From Pedobacter africanus (GTDB lineage Bacteria > Bacteroidota > Bacteroidia > Sphingobacteriales > Sphingobacteriaceae), in NCBI RefSeq assembly GCF_900176535.1, contig NZ_FWXT01000005.1:261709-325708 (forward strand): a DNA stretch of 64,000 nt, in the 5' to 3' direction. Positions 1 through 8,278 of this stretch are shown one piece after another. The notes below the pieces were generated by a model, which did not search any database, was not told the origin of the DNA, and was given only the letters and a program-made list of their open reading frames with translations. How positions within the stretch are numbered: position 1 is the first letter of the stretch; each line of letters opens with the position of its first letter. Position numbers and translations under genes: made by a program.

Positions 1-2
1 AA

Positions 3-410
3 CGTGCAACCAAATACCGCAGGGGTGGATACTATTTTCAGATTGAACCCGGCAACAGTTTCATTGCCGGCGGGTTCTGGGGCCCGGTACCTGCCGATTT
101 GAAACTGATCAGGGAGGACATTGCATTCGACGCAGCCCCCTTAAAAAAGATCATCAGCAGCCCATCATTTGTAACTAAATTTGAAATATTGAGGGGCGAA
201 CAGTTAAAAACAGCTCCCAAAGGTTTTGACCAGGACCACGAGGCCATTGACCTTTTACGCTATAAGCAGTTCCTGCTCAGGAGAAAGTTTACTGATAAAG
301 AAGTTCTGTCAGACAGTTTTTTAACCGAAGCCAGCCTTACCTTCCAGGCCATGCGCCCGTTTTTTGATTACATGACTGAGGTGCTGACCAGCGACAGCAA
401 CGGTTTATAA
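3..410 (+). CDS. DUF2461 family protein, C-terminal part (cut by window edge)
   Basis: The frame is open from the first bases of the window and ends at a TAA at 408-410, so this is the 3' part of a gene whose start lies outside. The visible protein begins RATKYRRGGYYFQIEPGNSF, followed by IAGGFWGPVP, a pattern I recognise from the DUF2461 (TIGR02453) family of uncharacterised proteins of about 220 residues. The remainder is helical and charged. A TTG at 99 could be read as a start but would remove the conserved YYFQIEPG segment. The family has no established biochemical role. Confidence 0.8.
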   Translation, partial: RATKYRRGGYYFQIEPGNSFIAGGFWGPVPADLKLIREDIAFDAAPLKKIISSPSFVTKFEILRGEQLKTAPKGFDQDHEAIDLLRYKQFLLRRKFTDKEVLSDSFLTEASLTFQAMRPFFDYMTEVLTSDSNGL

Positions 411-505
411 TATCTTTAATACATTCATCGTTATAACCGGAGATAATACTTATATTTACTCGTACCCGAAGGTAGTGTAAAATGTAACAGCAACAATTTC
501 TGCTA

Positions 506-775
506 ATGAAAAAACTGAGATCAAAAGTAGTAAAAGCGCTCAAAAAAGAATTCACCTTTGAATGCACCATTTCGTCCAGAATGAACCAGGTCATCTTATA
601 TGTAAGTAACATCGACTTTGAACAGCACCTTGGGAAACTGCTACAGCAAACACAACAGATCATTGATAAACATTTCCCCCAAAGGGAAGACAATCTTTGC
701 CTGGTCATCCGGGAAATTGAGGGGGGCCACCAGAACATTTTCAAGATCTGGAAACCTGCAGGTTCACGTCATTAG
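506..775 (+). CDS. Small conserved-looking hypothetical protein (89 aa)
   Basis: An 89-residue frame starting with ATG and a lysine-rich N-terminus (MKKLRSKVVKALKKEF). There is no signal peptide, membrane segment or recognisable motif. The middle is consistent with a small alpha/beta fold. Its stop overlaps the stop of the convergent SDR gene by four bases (TTAG, 772-775). I do not recognise the family. Coding status rests on the clean start, codon use like the neighbours and its fit between two genes; a competing frame at 618-884 has a less plausible composition. Confidence 0.6.
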   Translation: MKKLRSKVVKALKKEFTFECTISSRMNQVILYVSNIDFEQHLGKLLQQTQQIIDKHFPQREDNLCLVIREIEGGHQNIFKIWKPAGSRH

Positions 776-1512
776 GCCATGGCGCCGTTGGCGCCAATCG
801 TTTGTCCACTTATCCATTTGGCATCATCGCTGGCAAGGAAGACCACTATTTTGGCAATATCTGCCGGTTCACCCAAACGGTTAAACGCGTTTAGCGAAGC
901 CAGACGGTCAATTACTTCCTGGGATTTGCCTTTCGTGAACAATTCGGTATCGGTAGGTCCGGGAAGGATGGCATTTACATTGATTCCTCTTGCGCCAACT
1001 TCTTTGGCAAAAACGCGGGTCAATTGTTCAACCGCACCTTTAGTAGCTACGTATGTGCCATAGGTTGGCATCAACAGCTTTGTGGTAGTGGAAGAAAAGT
1101 TAATGATGCTGCCGTTATCAGCAAGTTTGGTAGCAGCCTCCCTTAATGTGTTGAACGTACCTTTTACATTGACATCGAACTGGCGGGTGAAGTCCTCATC
1201 AGTAGTGTCTTTAATTAGCTTGGTAATCATGATGCCCGCGTTATTAACCAGTACGTCAACCTTTCCATAATGACTAATCGTGTTGTCAAAAAGAGTAGCC
1301 ACTTCCTCAGCCTTGCTGACATCAGCCTGTAAGGCAATGGCATCGCCTCCTTGCTCCTTGATAGCAAACACGACCTTGTCTGCGGCATCTTTCCCGCCAG
1401 CATAGTTTACGATTACTTTTGCACCGGCTGCAGCCAGCTGTTTTGCTATTTCAGCACCGATGCCTCTTGACGCTCCCGTCACAAGGATTACTTTGTTATT
1501 TAATGTGCTCAT
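772..1512 (-). CDS. SDR family NAD(P)-dependent oxidoreductase
   Basis: A short-chain dehydrogenase of 246 residues, the usual length for classical SDRs. It shows the Rossmann motif TGASRGIG near residues 11-18, the NNAG motif, a catalytic serine in INFSSTT, and YGTYVATKGA carrying the Tyr-x3-Lys pair. The C-terminus ends SGQTIGANGA. These features fit a cytosolic FabG-like 3-oxoacyl reductase or a general carbonyl reductase; the substrate cannot be read from the sequence. The frame extends upstream to 1572, but the ATG at 1512 places the glycine motif at the normal distance from the N-terminus, so it is preferred. It stands alone on this strand. Confidence 0.88.
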   Translation of the reverse strand: MSTLNNKVILVTGASRGIGAEIAKQLAAAGAKVIVNYAGGKDAADKVVFAIKEQGGDAIALQADVSKAEEVATLFDNTISHYGKVDVLVNNAGIMITKLIKDTTDEDFTRQFDVNVKGTFNTLREAATKLADNGSIINFSSTTTKLLMPTYGTYVATKGAVEQLTRVFAKEVGARGINVNAILPGPTDTELFTKGKSQEVIDRLASLNAFNRLGEPADIAKIVVFLASDDAKWISGQTIGANGAMA

Positions 1513-1747
1513 TATACTTAGCCTCTTATAAAGTTCATGTAGATTCTGTGCAGCTATCTGGTCCTGAGACATCGACTGTAGATTTAAGATAAATTTAGCG
1601 ATTAAATCTCAGGATGAAAAATGGCGGCCCCGAAAACGAAACCGAGTACAGCCACGTCTCGCAAAGATTACAATCACTATTGTGACACTCGCAGTCATCC
1701 CGCTTTCCTGTTTTTTTTACTAACTTAGGCTCATAAAAACCCTTTCT

Positions 1748-2767
1748 ATGGCCCGTCATTACGTAACGATAAAGGATATTGCAAAAATTTTAAATATTTC
1801 TGTCTCTACGGTATCCAGGGCCTTAAGGGATACCTACGATGTAAACCAGGAAACTAAGGAAAAGGTATTGGCCCTTGCTGCTGAGCTGAATTACAAGCCC
1901 AACTTTAATGCAACCGGACTGGCCAAGGGCAGCACGCACAACCTTGGGGTAATTCTGCCCTTTATTACCAATTATTATTTTTCTACGGTTATTACCGGCA
2001 TCCAGGAAGTAGCTTACAATAACGGTTATAATATTATTTTGTTTGTCACCAACGACTCACCTGAAAGGGAACTGGCCATCATGGAAAACCTCTCAGTTTC
2101 CAGTCTGGACGGACTGCTGGTCTCCATATCTTCAAATGCCGATTCCTGCAGCCATTTTCAGGAGATCGTAGACGAAGGCATCCCCGTGGTGTTCTTTGAC
2201 CGTGTAGCCAGTGAAATTGAAACCTCGAAAGTAATGCAGGACGACTACAATGGTGCTTTTGAAGCCGTAGCGCACCTGATTGAGAATGGATATAGAAAAA
2301 TCGCACATATTGCAGGTCCTAAAGGGCTTAGCTTTACCGAAGCCAGGCTACAGGGCTACCTGGACGCATTGAAACAGCACAACATTGAGCCGAACGAAGA
2401 TTGGGTAGTTTATTCAGGCTTTTCGCAGGAGCACGGGGAAGCCGACACCCTGCAGCTTTTGCAATTGAAACAGCAGCCAGATGCCATTTTTGCCGTGAAC
2501 GACAGAAAAGCCATAGGTGCCATGCTTACCCTAAAAAACAAAGGGATTAAAGTGGGGGAAGAGTTTGGCGTGATTGGCTTTACCAACGACCCCATGTCGA
2601 CGATTATCTCGCCCAGCTTATCGACTATTGCAGAACCTGCTTTCGAAATCGGAAAACTAAGTTGCGAGCTCCTGATCAAACACATCACCAAGAAATACTT
2701 TCATGCCGAAGAAATTGTATTGCCGGGCAAACTGATCGTCAGGGAATCGAGCAGCAGAAAAAACTAA
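1748..2767 (+). CDS. LacI family transcriptional regulator
   Basis: A 339-residue LacI/GalR-type regulator. The N-terminal helix-turn-helix is at residues 7-27 (TIKDIAKILNISVSTVSRAL), followed by the hinge at about 48-60 and a periplasmic-binding-protein-like sensor domain to the end (GVILPFITNYYFS, VVFFDRVASEIE, FAVNDRKAIGAM). Such proteins bind palindromic operators with a central CG and release or bind DNA on sensing a sugar. It abuts the nagA end and lies beside the amino-sugar genes, so it is the natural candidate to recognise the operator at 6642-6658; that link is inference. Its stop overlaps the nagA stop by four bases. Confidence 0.93.
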   Translation: MARHYVTIKDIAKILNISVSTVSRALRDTYDVNQETKEKVLALAAELNYKPNFNATGLAKGSTHNLGVILPFITNYYFSTVITGIQEVAYNNGYNIILFVTNDSPERELAIMENLSVSSLDGLLVSISSNADSCSHFQEIVDEGIPVVFFDRVASEIETSKVMQDDYNGAFEAVAHLIENGYRKIAHIAGPKGLSFTEARLQGYLDALKQHNIEPNEDWVVYSGFSQEHGEADTLQLLQLKQQPDAIFAVNDRKAIGAMLTLKNKGIKVGEEFGVIGFTNDPMSTIISPSLSTIAEPAFEIGKLSCELLIKHITKKYFHAEEIVLPGKLIVRESSSRKN

Positions 2768-3954
2768 GGGCGGCTGTAAACTACTTTTCCATTTACGATG
2801 GTGTGCCGGATATTGATATCCTTATCGAAGATCACCAGGTCGGCATCTTTACCTGCAACCAGCGCGCCTTTACGCGATTCCAGACCCATGATACGGGCCG
2901 GGGTTTTACTGATCATCCTTACCGCATCTTCCAGCGAAACCCCGGCCATTTGCACCATGTTCCGCACCAGCCGGTCGGCCGTGGCCACACTTCCTGCAAA
3001 AGAACTTTTATCGGGCAGCTTGGCCACACCGTCTTCTATGATCACCTTCAGGCCGTTCTTTAAACTCCCCAATATACTGTCACCGGGTGGCATTCCCGCA
3101 CCCCGCATGGCATCGGTAATGAGTGCAGTGCGCCCTGCGCCTTTTATTTTAAAGATCAGTTTTAGCAGTGGGGCCGGCAGATGGACGCCATCAGCTATGA
3201 TTTCCACATCCATTTCGTCAATCAGGTAGCCGCTTTCTACTACGCCTGCATAGCGGAAACACTCGCGCCTCGTTACGCCCGACATGCTGGAATAAAAGTG
3301 TGTGGCTAGTGTATAGCCATTTTCAAAGGCCTCTAGTACTTCCTCATAAATGGCATCTGTATGCGCTACTGCCGCCAGTACCCCATTCGATTTCAGGTAC
3401 CTGCCAAATTCAATAGCCCCCTTTAACTCGGGCGCGGCACTCCACCTTTTAATCACATTTGTAGAGGCCAGTATTTCCTTGTATTCCGAAGGGTCAGGAT
3501 CGCGGATATACCTTGGGTCCTGTGCCCCTCTCTGGCTCAGGGCAAAATATGGCCCCTCCAGGTGCATGCCTATAAATTGGGCTCCCTTAACGTTCAGCTT
3601 GTCTGCCTGCTCATAAATCCGCAGGGTTTCCAGCAGGTCTTCCTTTTCACTCGTGAGCGTGGTTGGGCACATGGCCGTAGTGCCATAACGGGCATGGGTT
3701 TCAGCGATGCCCAGAAATGCTTCGATGGTATTGTCCATAAAATCGTGGCCCCCGCCCCCATGAATGTGCAGGTCTATAAAACCTGGCGAGATGTAATTTC
3801 CCCCGGCATCAATTTCCTCCGCATCCGGAAAATCAGGGTTTCCCTCCCGTATGGCTACAATCTTTCCGTCCTCAATCAGCACAGCGGCCTGTTTAATGAT
3901 TTTATAGGGCGTGATGACCTGCCCATTGTATATTTTTAGCCTTTGGCTTTGCAT
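2764..3954 (-). CDS. nagA: N-acetylglucosamine-6-phosphate deacetylase
   Basis: This cytosolic amidohydrolase converts GlcNAc-6-phosphate to glucosamine-6-phosphate and acetate. With the ATG at 3954 it has 396 residues, typical for NagA. Metal-binding HxH lies at H63/H65 (LHIHGGGG), the metal glutamate at E133 (HLEGPY), histidines at H198 and H219, and the catalytic aspartate at D281 (ITDAMRGAG). The usual THLFNAM stretch is THFYSSM here. The frame runs upstream to 4089, but this would overlap the preceding gene and lacks conserved sequence. The start is two bases after the stop of the Gfo/Idh gene, so NagP-like transporter, Gfo/Idh protein and nagA form one operon. Confidence 0.93.
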   Translation of the reverse strand: MQSQRLKIYNGQVITPYKIIKQAAVLIEDGKIVAIREGNPDFPDAEEIDAGGNYISPGFIDLHIHGGGGHDFMDNTIEAFLGIAETHARYGTTAMCPTTLTSEKEDLLETLRIYEQADKLNVKGAQFIGMHLEGPYFALSQRGAQDPRYIRDPDPSEYKEILASTNVIKRWSAAPELKGAIEFGRYLKSNGVLAAVAHTDAIYEEVLEAFENGYTLATHFYSSMSGVTRRECFRYAGVVESGYLIDEMDVEIIADGVHLPAPLLKLIFKIKGAGRTALITDAMRGAGMPPGDSILGSLKNGLKVIIEDGVAKLPDKSSFAGSVATADRLVRNMVQMAGVSLEDAVRMISKTPARIMGLESRKGALVAGKDADLVIFDKDINIRHTIVNGKVVYSRP

Positions 3955-3956
3955 AT

Positions 3957-5177
3957 TTAAATTGAATATTCTGGTTTCCAGAGTTGTAATGTTTCTGTTT
4001 CTGCTGCTGTATTGCCCATGTGAATGGCTATGGACGAATCTTTTGCGGTAGCTGCGTTGGATAGAGGCCTCGTTTTTGTAAGGATACATTTTGCAAAGTC
4101 TTTCAAAGCATATACCGTTGGCTCTAACGATTTTTCGCCGGGTTTTTCAAATACCAGCTCATTACCTTTTCCTTGGGTGGTAACCGCAATGGTAGCCCCC
4201 GTAACCCCATCTACCGTGCCCTTTTTGTTGTTCAACACTTCAGGATAAATGAATGCCTTGTCGCGCTGTATCTCAAGGGTTGCTTTATCGCCCAGAATAC
4301 GGATACCATAGCCGTTATAGGCATTGGACAGCACCGATGTTACACTCACTTTTATGTCTTTTGGATATTCGTAAATGGCCCTGATGTTGTCGTAGGTATC
4401 CCTGCCGTCTTTCCAGTAATTTACACCACCCATTGCAGTCACCTTTAAGGGACGGGAATCGGTGAGGTAATGTACGGCATCTATGGCATGCGCACACAAT
4501 TCAGACAAAGGCCCTCCACAATATTCCTTGTACATCCTCCAATTGATGGCGCGCTCCATTTTTGGATCACTTACCGGAAAACGCCAGTTGGAGTTCCGGT
4601 TATACTGGCATTCAAAATGAGTGATCTTGCCAAGCCAGTTCTGTTCCATTACTTCTTTTACCTTATGGTACAAACCAAAATAGCGGTACTGGTAGCCTAC
4701 CTGAAAAACCAGGCTGGATTGCCGCACCTTTTTTTCCAGTGCAATAGCCTCGGCAATGTTGTACGACATGGATTTCTCGAGGTATACATGCTTCCCGGCC
4801 GACAGCGCATCTGCCGCCATTGGGCAATGCAGATAAAGCGGGGTGGCGATGATCACTGCATCAATACTTTTATCTTCCAGCAGCTTACGGTATTCTGTAT
4901 AGGCTTTAGCACCTTTAGCGGCCTGTTTCAATCCATTTTTGAGGTGTTCGGCTATAGGGTCACAGCAGGCAGTAACCTGCAGTTCCGGGATCCCGCCAAT
5001 AAGTTTGATCAGGCCGGTGCCCCTTGATCCGGTACCAATTACCCCTATCCTGATGCTATCATTTCTGAAATGGCCCTGCGCTACAGCAGGAACACCTGCA
5101 TAGCTTAACGCTAAGCCCGACAAAGCCAGCGCATTCCTGGTTAAAAATTGTCTTCTTGAAAGTTCTTCCGGTTTCAT
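3957..5177 (-). CDS. Tat-exported Gfo/Idh/MocA family oxidoreductase
   Basis: A 406-residue Gfo/Idh/MocA protein with a twin-arginine signal (SRRQFL at residues 7-12, then a hydrophobic segment to about 34). The NAD-binding motif GVIGTGSRGTG lies near 45-55 and the EKP-like lysine is K135 (LEKSMSY). The family usually oxidises sugars with NAD(P); exported members retain their cofactor and some are NAD-dependent glycosidases such as GH109. It lies between the amino-sugar importer and nagA, so it probably acts in the periplasm on the same sugars. It lacks the GGHGGMD motif seen in the GH109 gene next door, so I do not call it GH109. Confidence 0.88.
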   Translation of the reverse strand: MKPEELSRRQFLTRNALALSGLALSYAGVPAVAQGHFRNDSIRIGVIGTGSRGTGLIKLIGGIPELQVTACCDPIAEHLKNGLKQAAKGAKAYTEYRKLLEDKSIDAVIIATPLYLHCPMAADALSAGKHVYLEKSMSYNIAEAIALEKKVRQSSLVFQVGYQYRYFGLYHKVKEVMEQNWLGKITHFECQYNRNSNWRFPVSDPKMERAINWRMYKEYCGGPLSELCAHAIDAVHYLTDSRPLKVTAMGGVNYWKDGRDTYDNIRAIYEYPKDIKVSVTSVLSNAYNGYGIRILGDKATLEIQRDKAFIYPEVLNNKKGTVDGVTGATIAVTTQGKGNELVFEKPGEKSLEPTVYALKDFAKCILTKTRPLSNAATAKDSSIAIHMGNTAAETETLQLWKPEYSI

Positions 5178-5214
5178 TGTTTATCTCCTTTAGAAAATCA
5201 TTTACAGCTTAAAT

Positions 5215-6555
5215 TTAACGATTAATTGATTGGATTGACCAGTTTCTGATCTGGTAACCTTTAAATGCATAAAACACCAGGTACAGGTAACACGGGAACA
5301 GCACCCAATAGGCAGTCCTGAGGTCATATACATCAGCAAGGTAGCCATAAAAAAGCGGCATAATGGCATTACCGCAAAGGCCCATGATCATAATGGATGC
5401 ACCCAGTTTGGTATACCTGCCCAGACCATCAAGTGCTAGCGGCCATATACCCGCCCACACCAATGAATTTGCCAGTCCGAGCAACACTACAAACCAGATG
5501 GAAATATCGGCCGTATGCCCAAGAATGTTAACCGAACCATGGCCAAAAATGATCAGCAATGTAAACACTGTACCCAGCAGGGTACAAATGCGCAGTACAT
5601 TTACCTGGCTAATGAATTTCGGGATGATCAGTATCCCAATGGTATAACCACAAATGGTGGCAAACAGCGTATAGGAAGGAAAGACTTTGGCTTCCAGCAG
5701 ATGGATATTCATGGAGCCGGCATAACCTATGATTGTATCAATGGCAATAACCTGCGTACCTACATGCAGGAATATGGCAACAGCACCAAGTATAAGGTGA
5801 GGAAACTGAAAGATACTGGTCTTACCAGAGTTGGCAGCAGCCAGGTCTTCGCTTTCATGTTCGGTATCAATTTCGGGCAAGGGCGAGTAACGCACCATCA
5901 GGCCCAGGCCAATCAGTACAGTACCTACACAGGCATAGGGTACAATCACCCTCCTGATCAGTTCATCAAGTGCAGCGCTCTTTTCTGTCGCACTCATTAA
6001 AGGCAATTGCTTAAACAGCTCGCCATCAGTAGCTTTTAAGATCACCGCGGCAAATAGCAATGGCGCCAGTATGCCCGCACCTTTATTGCAAATGCCCATG
6101 ATGCTGATGCGTTGGGCGGCCCTTTCTTTAGGGCCTAAAACCGTAATGTAGGGATTGGCGGCAGTTTGCAGTATGGCCAGGCCTGCACCCAGAGAAAACA
6201 AGCCCAGTAAAAAGATCTCGTAAGTGCGGGTCAGCGCAGCCGGTACAAATATAAACGCACCAAGGGCCATCGTCCAGAAACCAATCATCATCCCTTTTTT
6301 AAAACCTACAGATTTTAACAGAAAGGAGGAAGGTACAGACATGACAAAATAGGAAATGTAAAAAGCGAAAGCCACCAGGTAAGACTCAAAATTGCTCAGC
6401 TCGCAGGCGATCTTGAAATAGGGGATCAGGATGGCATTTATCCAGGAGACAAAACCAAATATAAAAAACAATAACCCGATAATGAGGATGGAAATCAAGG
6501 TATCTCCCTTACTCAGGGAACCTACCGATACAGAAGAAACTGGTTGTTTGGCCAT
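5215..6555 (-). CDS. Sugar MFS transporter, FucP/NagP type
   Basis: A 446-residue inner-membrane carrier with about twelve hydrophobic segments. It belongs to the FucP branch of the major facilitator superfamily, recognised by the early FFIFGFVSWIN segment and the QTAANPYITVLGP motif in the middle. These carriers import fucose, glucose/galactose or GlcNAc with protons. Position in front of a Gfo/Idh gene and nagA points to N-acetylglucosamine or a related amino sugar (NagP-like); this is inferred from context. It is the first gene of the minus-strand operon, diverging from the GH109 gene, with a LacI-type operator between them. Confidence 0.88.
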   Translation of the reverse strand: MAKQPVSSVSVGSLSKGDTLISILIIGLLFFIFGFVSWINAILIPYFKIACELSNFESYLVAFAFYISYFVMSVPSSFLLKSVGFKKGMMIGFWTMALGAFIFVPAALTRTYEIFLLGLFSLGAGLAILQTAANPYITVLGPKERAAQRISIMGICNKGAGILAPLLFAAVILKATDGELFKQLPLMSATEKSAALDELIRRVIVPYACVGTVLIGLGLMVRYSPLPEIDTEHESEDLAAANSGKTSIFQFPHLILGAVAIFLHVGTQVIAIDTIIGYAGSMNIHLLEAKVFPSYTLFATICGYTIGILIIPKFISQVNVLRICTLLGTVFTLLIIFGHGSVNILGHTADISIWFVVLLGLANSLVWAGIWPLALDGLGRYTKLGASIMIMGLCGNAIMPLFYGYLADVYDLRTAYWVLFPCYLYLVFYAFKGYQIRNWSIQSINR

Positions 6556-6641
6556 AGCTGATGGTATATGATCTGAAAAACGAAACTAAGGATATCAGCA
6601 GAGAATAAAACACTACAGAACAGATAAATGAGCGGCAACGC

Positions 6642-6658
6642 TACCGATAACGTTCTCG
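6642..6658. promoter_or_regulatory. LacI-type operator in nag/GH109 divergent region
   Basis: TACCGATAACGTTCTCG is an imperfect palindrome centred on AACGTT, the layout of LacI/GalR operators. It differs at one base from the site at 18487-18503 in the pectin locus. It lies about 45 bases upstream of the GH109 -10-like element and some 90 bases before the importer start. Protein binding is inferred. Confidence 0.6.
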
Positions 6659-6702
6659 CTGTTTTATTCAGTTTTTCCCTCAGATTCTTAAAAGTCATTT
6701 AA

Positions 6703-6710
6703 TAGCTTTG
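6703..6710 (+). promoter_or_regulatory. Promoter -7 element (TAGCTTTG) for GH109 gene
   Basis: TAGCTTTG matches the Bacteroidota -7 consensus TAnnTTTG and lies 33 bases before the ATG at 6744. No clear TTG was seen at the -33 distance. A TTG start at 6708 would lie inside this element, which supports the ATG at 6744. Confidence 0.5.
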
Positions 6711-6743
6711 AAAAAAAACTCATCATCAATAATCACACAATTA

Positions 6744-8168
6744 ATGAAGAACAACAGGAGAGATTTTTTAAAACTGAGCGGCCTTGCGGGCCTCGGACTG
6801 GCCTCTTCCGGTATTTTATCGGGTTACAACCCTGCTGAAAATCCGGGGCAGGATGACATCCTTAAGCTGGCCAAAAGGGTACACAAGCAGGAGTTTAACA
6901 TGAGCGGCTATGCCGCCCCCAAACTGGATACGGTGCGTATAGGTTTCATAGGCCTGGGCAACCGTGGTGCCGCAGCTGTAAAACGCATGGCCAGGATTGC
7001 CGGTACCAGCATCAATGCGCTGTGCGATCTCCGTCCGGAAAAGGCTGCTGCATCACTTGATAATTTAAAAAAGACCGCACACAAACCTGTGGTTTACACC
7101 GATAAGGAAGAAGCCTGGAAAAAACTCTGCGAGCGTGAGGATATTGATCTCATTTATATAGCTACTCCCTGGGAACTGCATACCCCAATGGCTGTTTATG
7201 CCATGAACCATGGCAAGCACGTATGCACAGAAGTTCCCGCAGCTACCACACTTGAAGAGTGCTGGCAACTGGTACAAACTTCTGAGCGTACAAAAAAGCA
7301 TTGTATGATGCTGGAAAACTGCTGCTATGACTTTTTTGAAATGCTTACCCTGAACATGGCCAGACAGGGTTATTTTGGCGATATCATCCATTGCGAAGGT
7401 GCCTATATACACGACCTGCTGGAAGGAAATTTTTCTAAGACCAAGTATTACGATATGTGGAGGTTAAAGGAGAACATCAAACATAAAGGCAACTTATATC
7501 CTACCCACGGGCTTGGCCCGATATGCCAGGTGATGAACATCAACCGCGGCGATAAAATGGATTACCTGGTGTCGGTTTCTTCAAATGATTTCATGATGAA
7601 CGAAATGGCCAGGGAACTGGCCGCCAAAGATGCCTTTTTTAAACCTTATGTGGGCAAGGCCTACAGGGGCAACATGAGTACCACTACCATAAAAACGCAG
7701 CTGGGCCGTACCATTATGGTGCAGCACGATGTGACCTCGCCAAGGCCTTACTCCCGTCTGCACCTCATTAGCGGAACAAAGGGTACCGCCCAAAAATACC
7801 CCTTACCTGCACGCATTTCCAACAGCCATGAAGGCTGGCTTTCTGAAGCTGATTTCAAAGCTGTGGAGGAAAAATATACCCCTAACCTGGTCAGGAAGAT
7901 CGGTGAGATGGCCAAAGCAGTAGGCGGGCACGGCGGAATGGACTTTCTGATGGACTGGCGTACCATAGATTGTTTGAGGAACGGATTGCCTTTAGACCAG
8001 GATGTTTATGATGCTGCACTCTGGAGCTCGATACTCCCCTTGAGCGAGTGGTCTGTAAATAACCGTTCAAATTCTATTGATGTTCCCGACTTTACCGGGG
8101 GATCCTGGAAGAAGAATTTACCTGTAGATATTTCCCTTTCAAAGGGCGGCACAACAGGAGTAATTTAA
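6744..8168 (+). CDS. Glycoside hydrolase family 109 protein (Tat-exported, NAD-dependent)
   Basis: A 474-residue exported enzyme of the GH109 type, which removes alpha-linked N-acetylgalactosamine by an NAD-assisted oxidation-elimination mechanism. The N-terminus MKNNRRDFLKLSG is a Tat signal. The Rossmann motif IGLGNRG is near 69-75, a conserved YPTHGLGP block around 252-259 (H255), and the family GGHGGMDF block at 394-401. The start at 6744 puts the twin arginines at residues 5-6; an upstream TTG at 6708 is less likely. nagB follows after 110 bases. The substrate is family knowledge and could differ, since GH109 members vary. Confidence 0.9.
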   Translation: MKNNRRDFLKLSGLAGLGLASSGILSGYNPAENPGQDDILKLAKRVHKQEFNMSGYAAPKLDTVRIGFIGLGNRGAAAVKRMARIAGTSINALCDLRPEKAAASLDNLKKTAHKPVVYTDKEEAWKKLCEREDIDLIYIATPWELHTPMAVYAMNHGKHVCTEVPAATTLEECWQLVQTSERTKKHCMMLENCCYDFFEMLTLNMARQGYFGDIIHCEGAYIHDLLEGNFSKTKYYDMWRLKENIKHKGNLYPTHGLGPICQVMNINRGDKMDYLVSVSSNDFMMNEMARELAAKDAFFKPYVGKAYRGNMSTTTIKTQLGRTIMVQHDVTSPRPYSRLHLISGTKGTAQKYPLPARISNSHEGWLSEADFKAVEEKYTPNLVRKIGEMAKAVGGHGGMDFLMDWRTIDCLRNGLPLDQDVYDAALWSSILPLSEWSVNNRSNSIDVPDFTGGSWKKNLPVDISLSKGGTTGVI

Positions 8169-8278
8169 GCAGAAAAACAAGCGCATTTGAACTGCCCTTT
8201 TTGGGGAGAACGGATAGTTATTGCCCTTGAAACCGGCAAAAGAAGATCATAAATCATTGAAAACACGAATACAATAAA

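Noticed and set aside
4470..5027. 185-residue plus-strand frame
   Set aside because: Antisense to the Gfo/Idh gene, with the composition of a shadow frame; the minus strand has a full-length protein with motifs.
6708..6743. Upstream TTG start for the GH109 gene
   Set aside because: It lies inside the TAGCTTTG promoter element and would place the twin arginines unusually far from the N-terminus.
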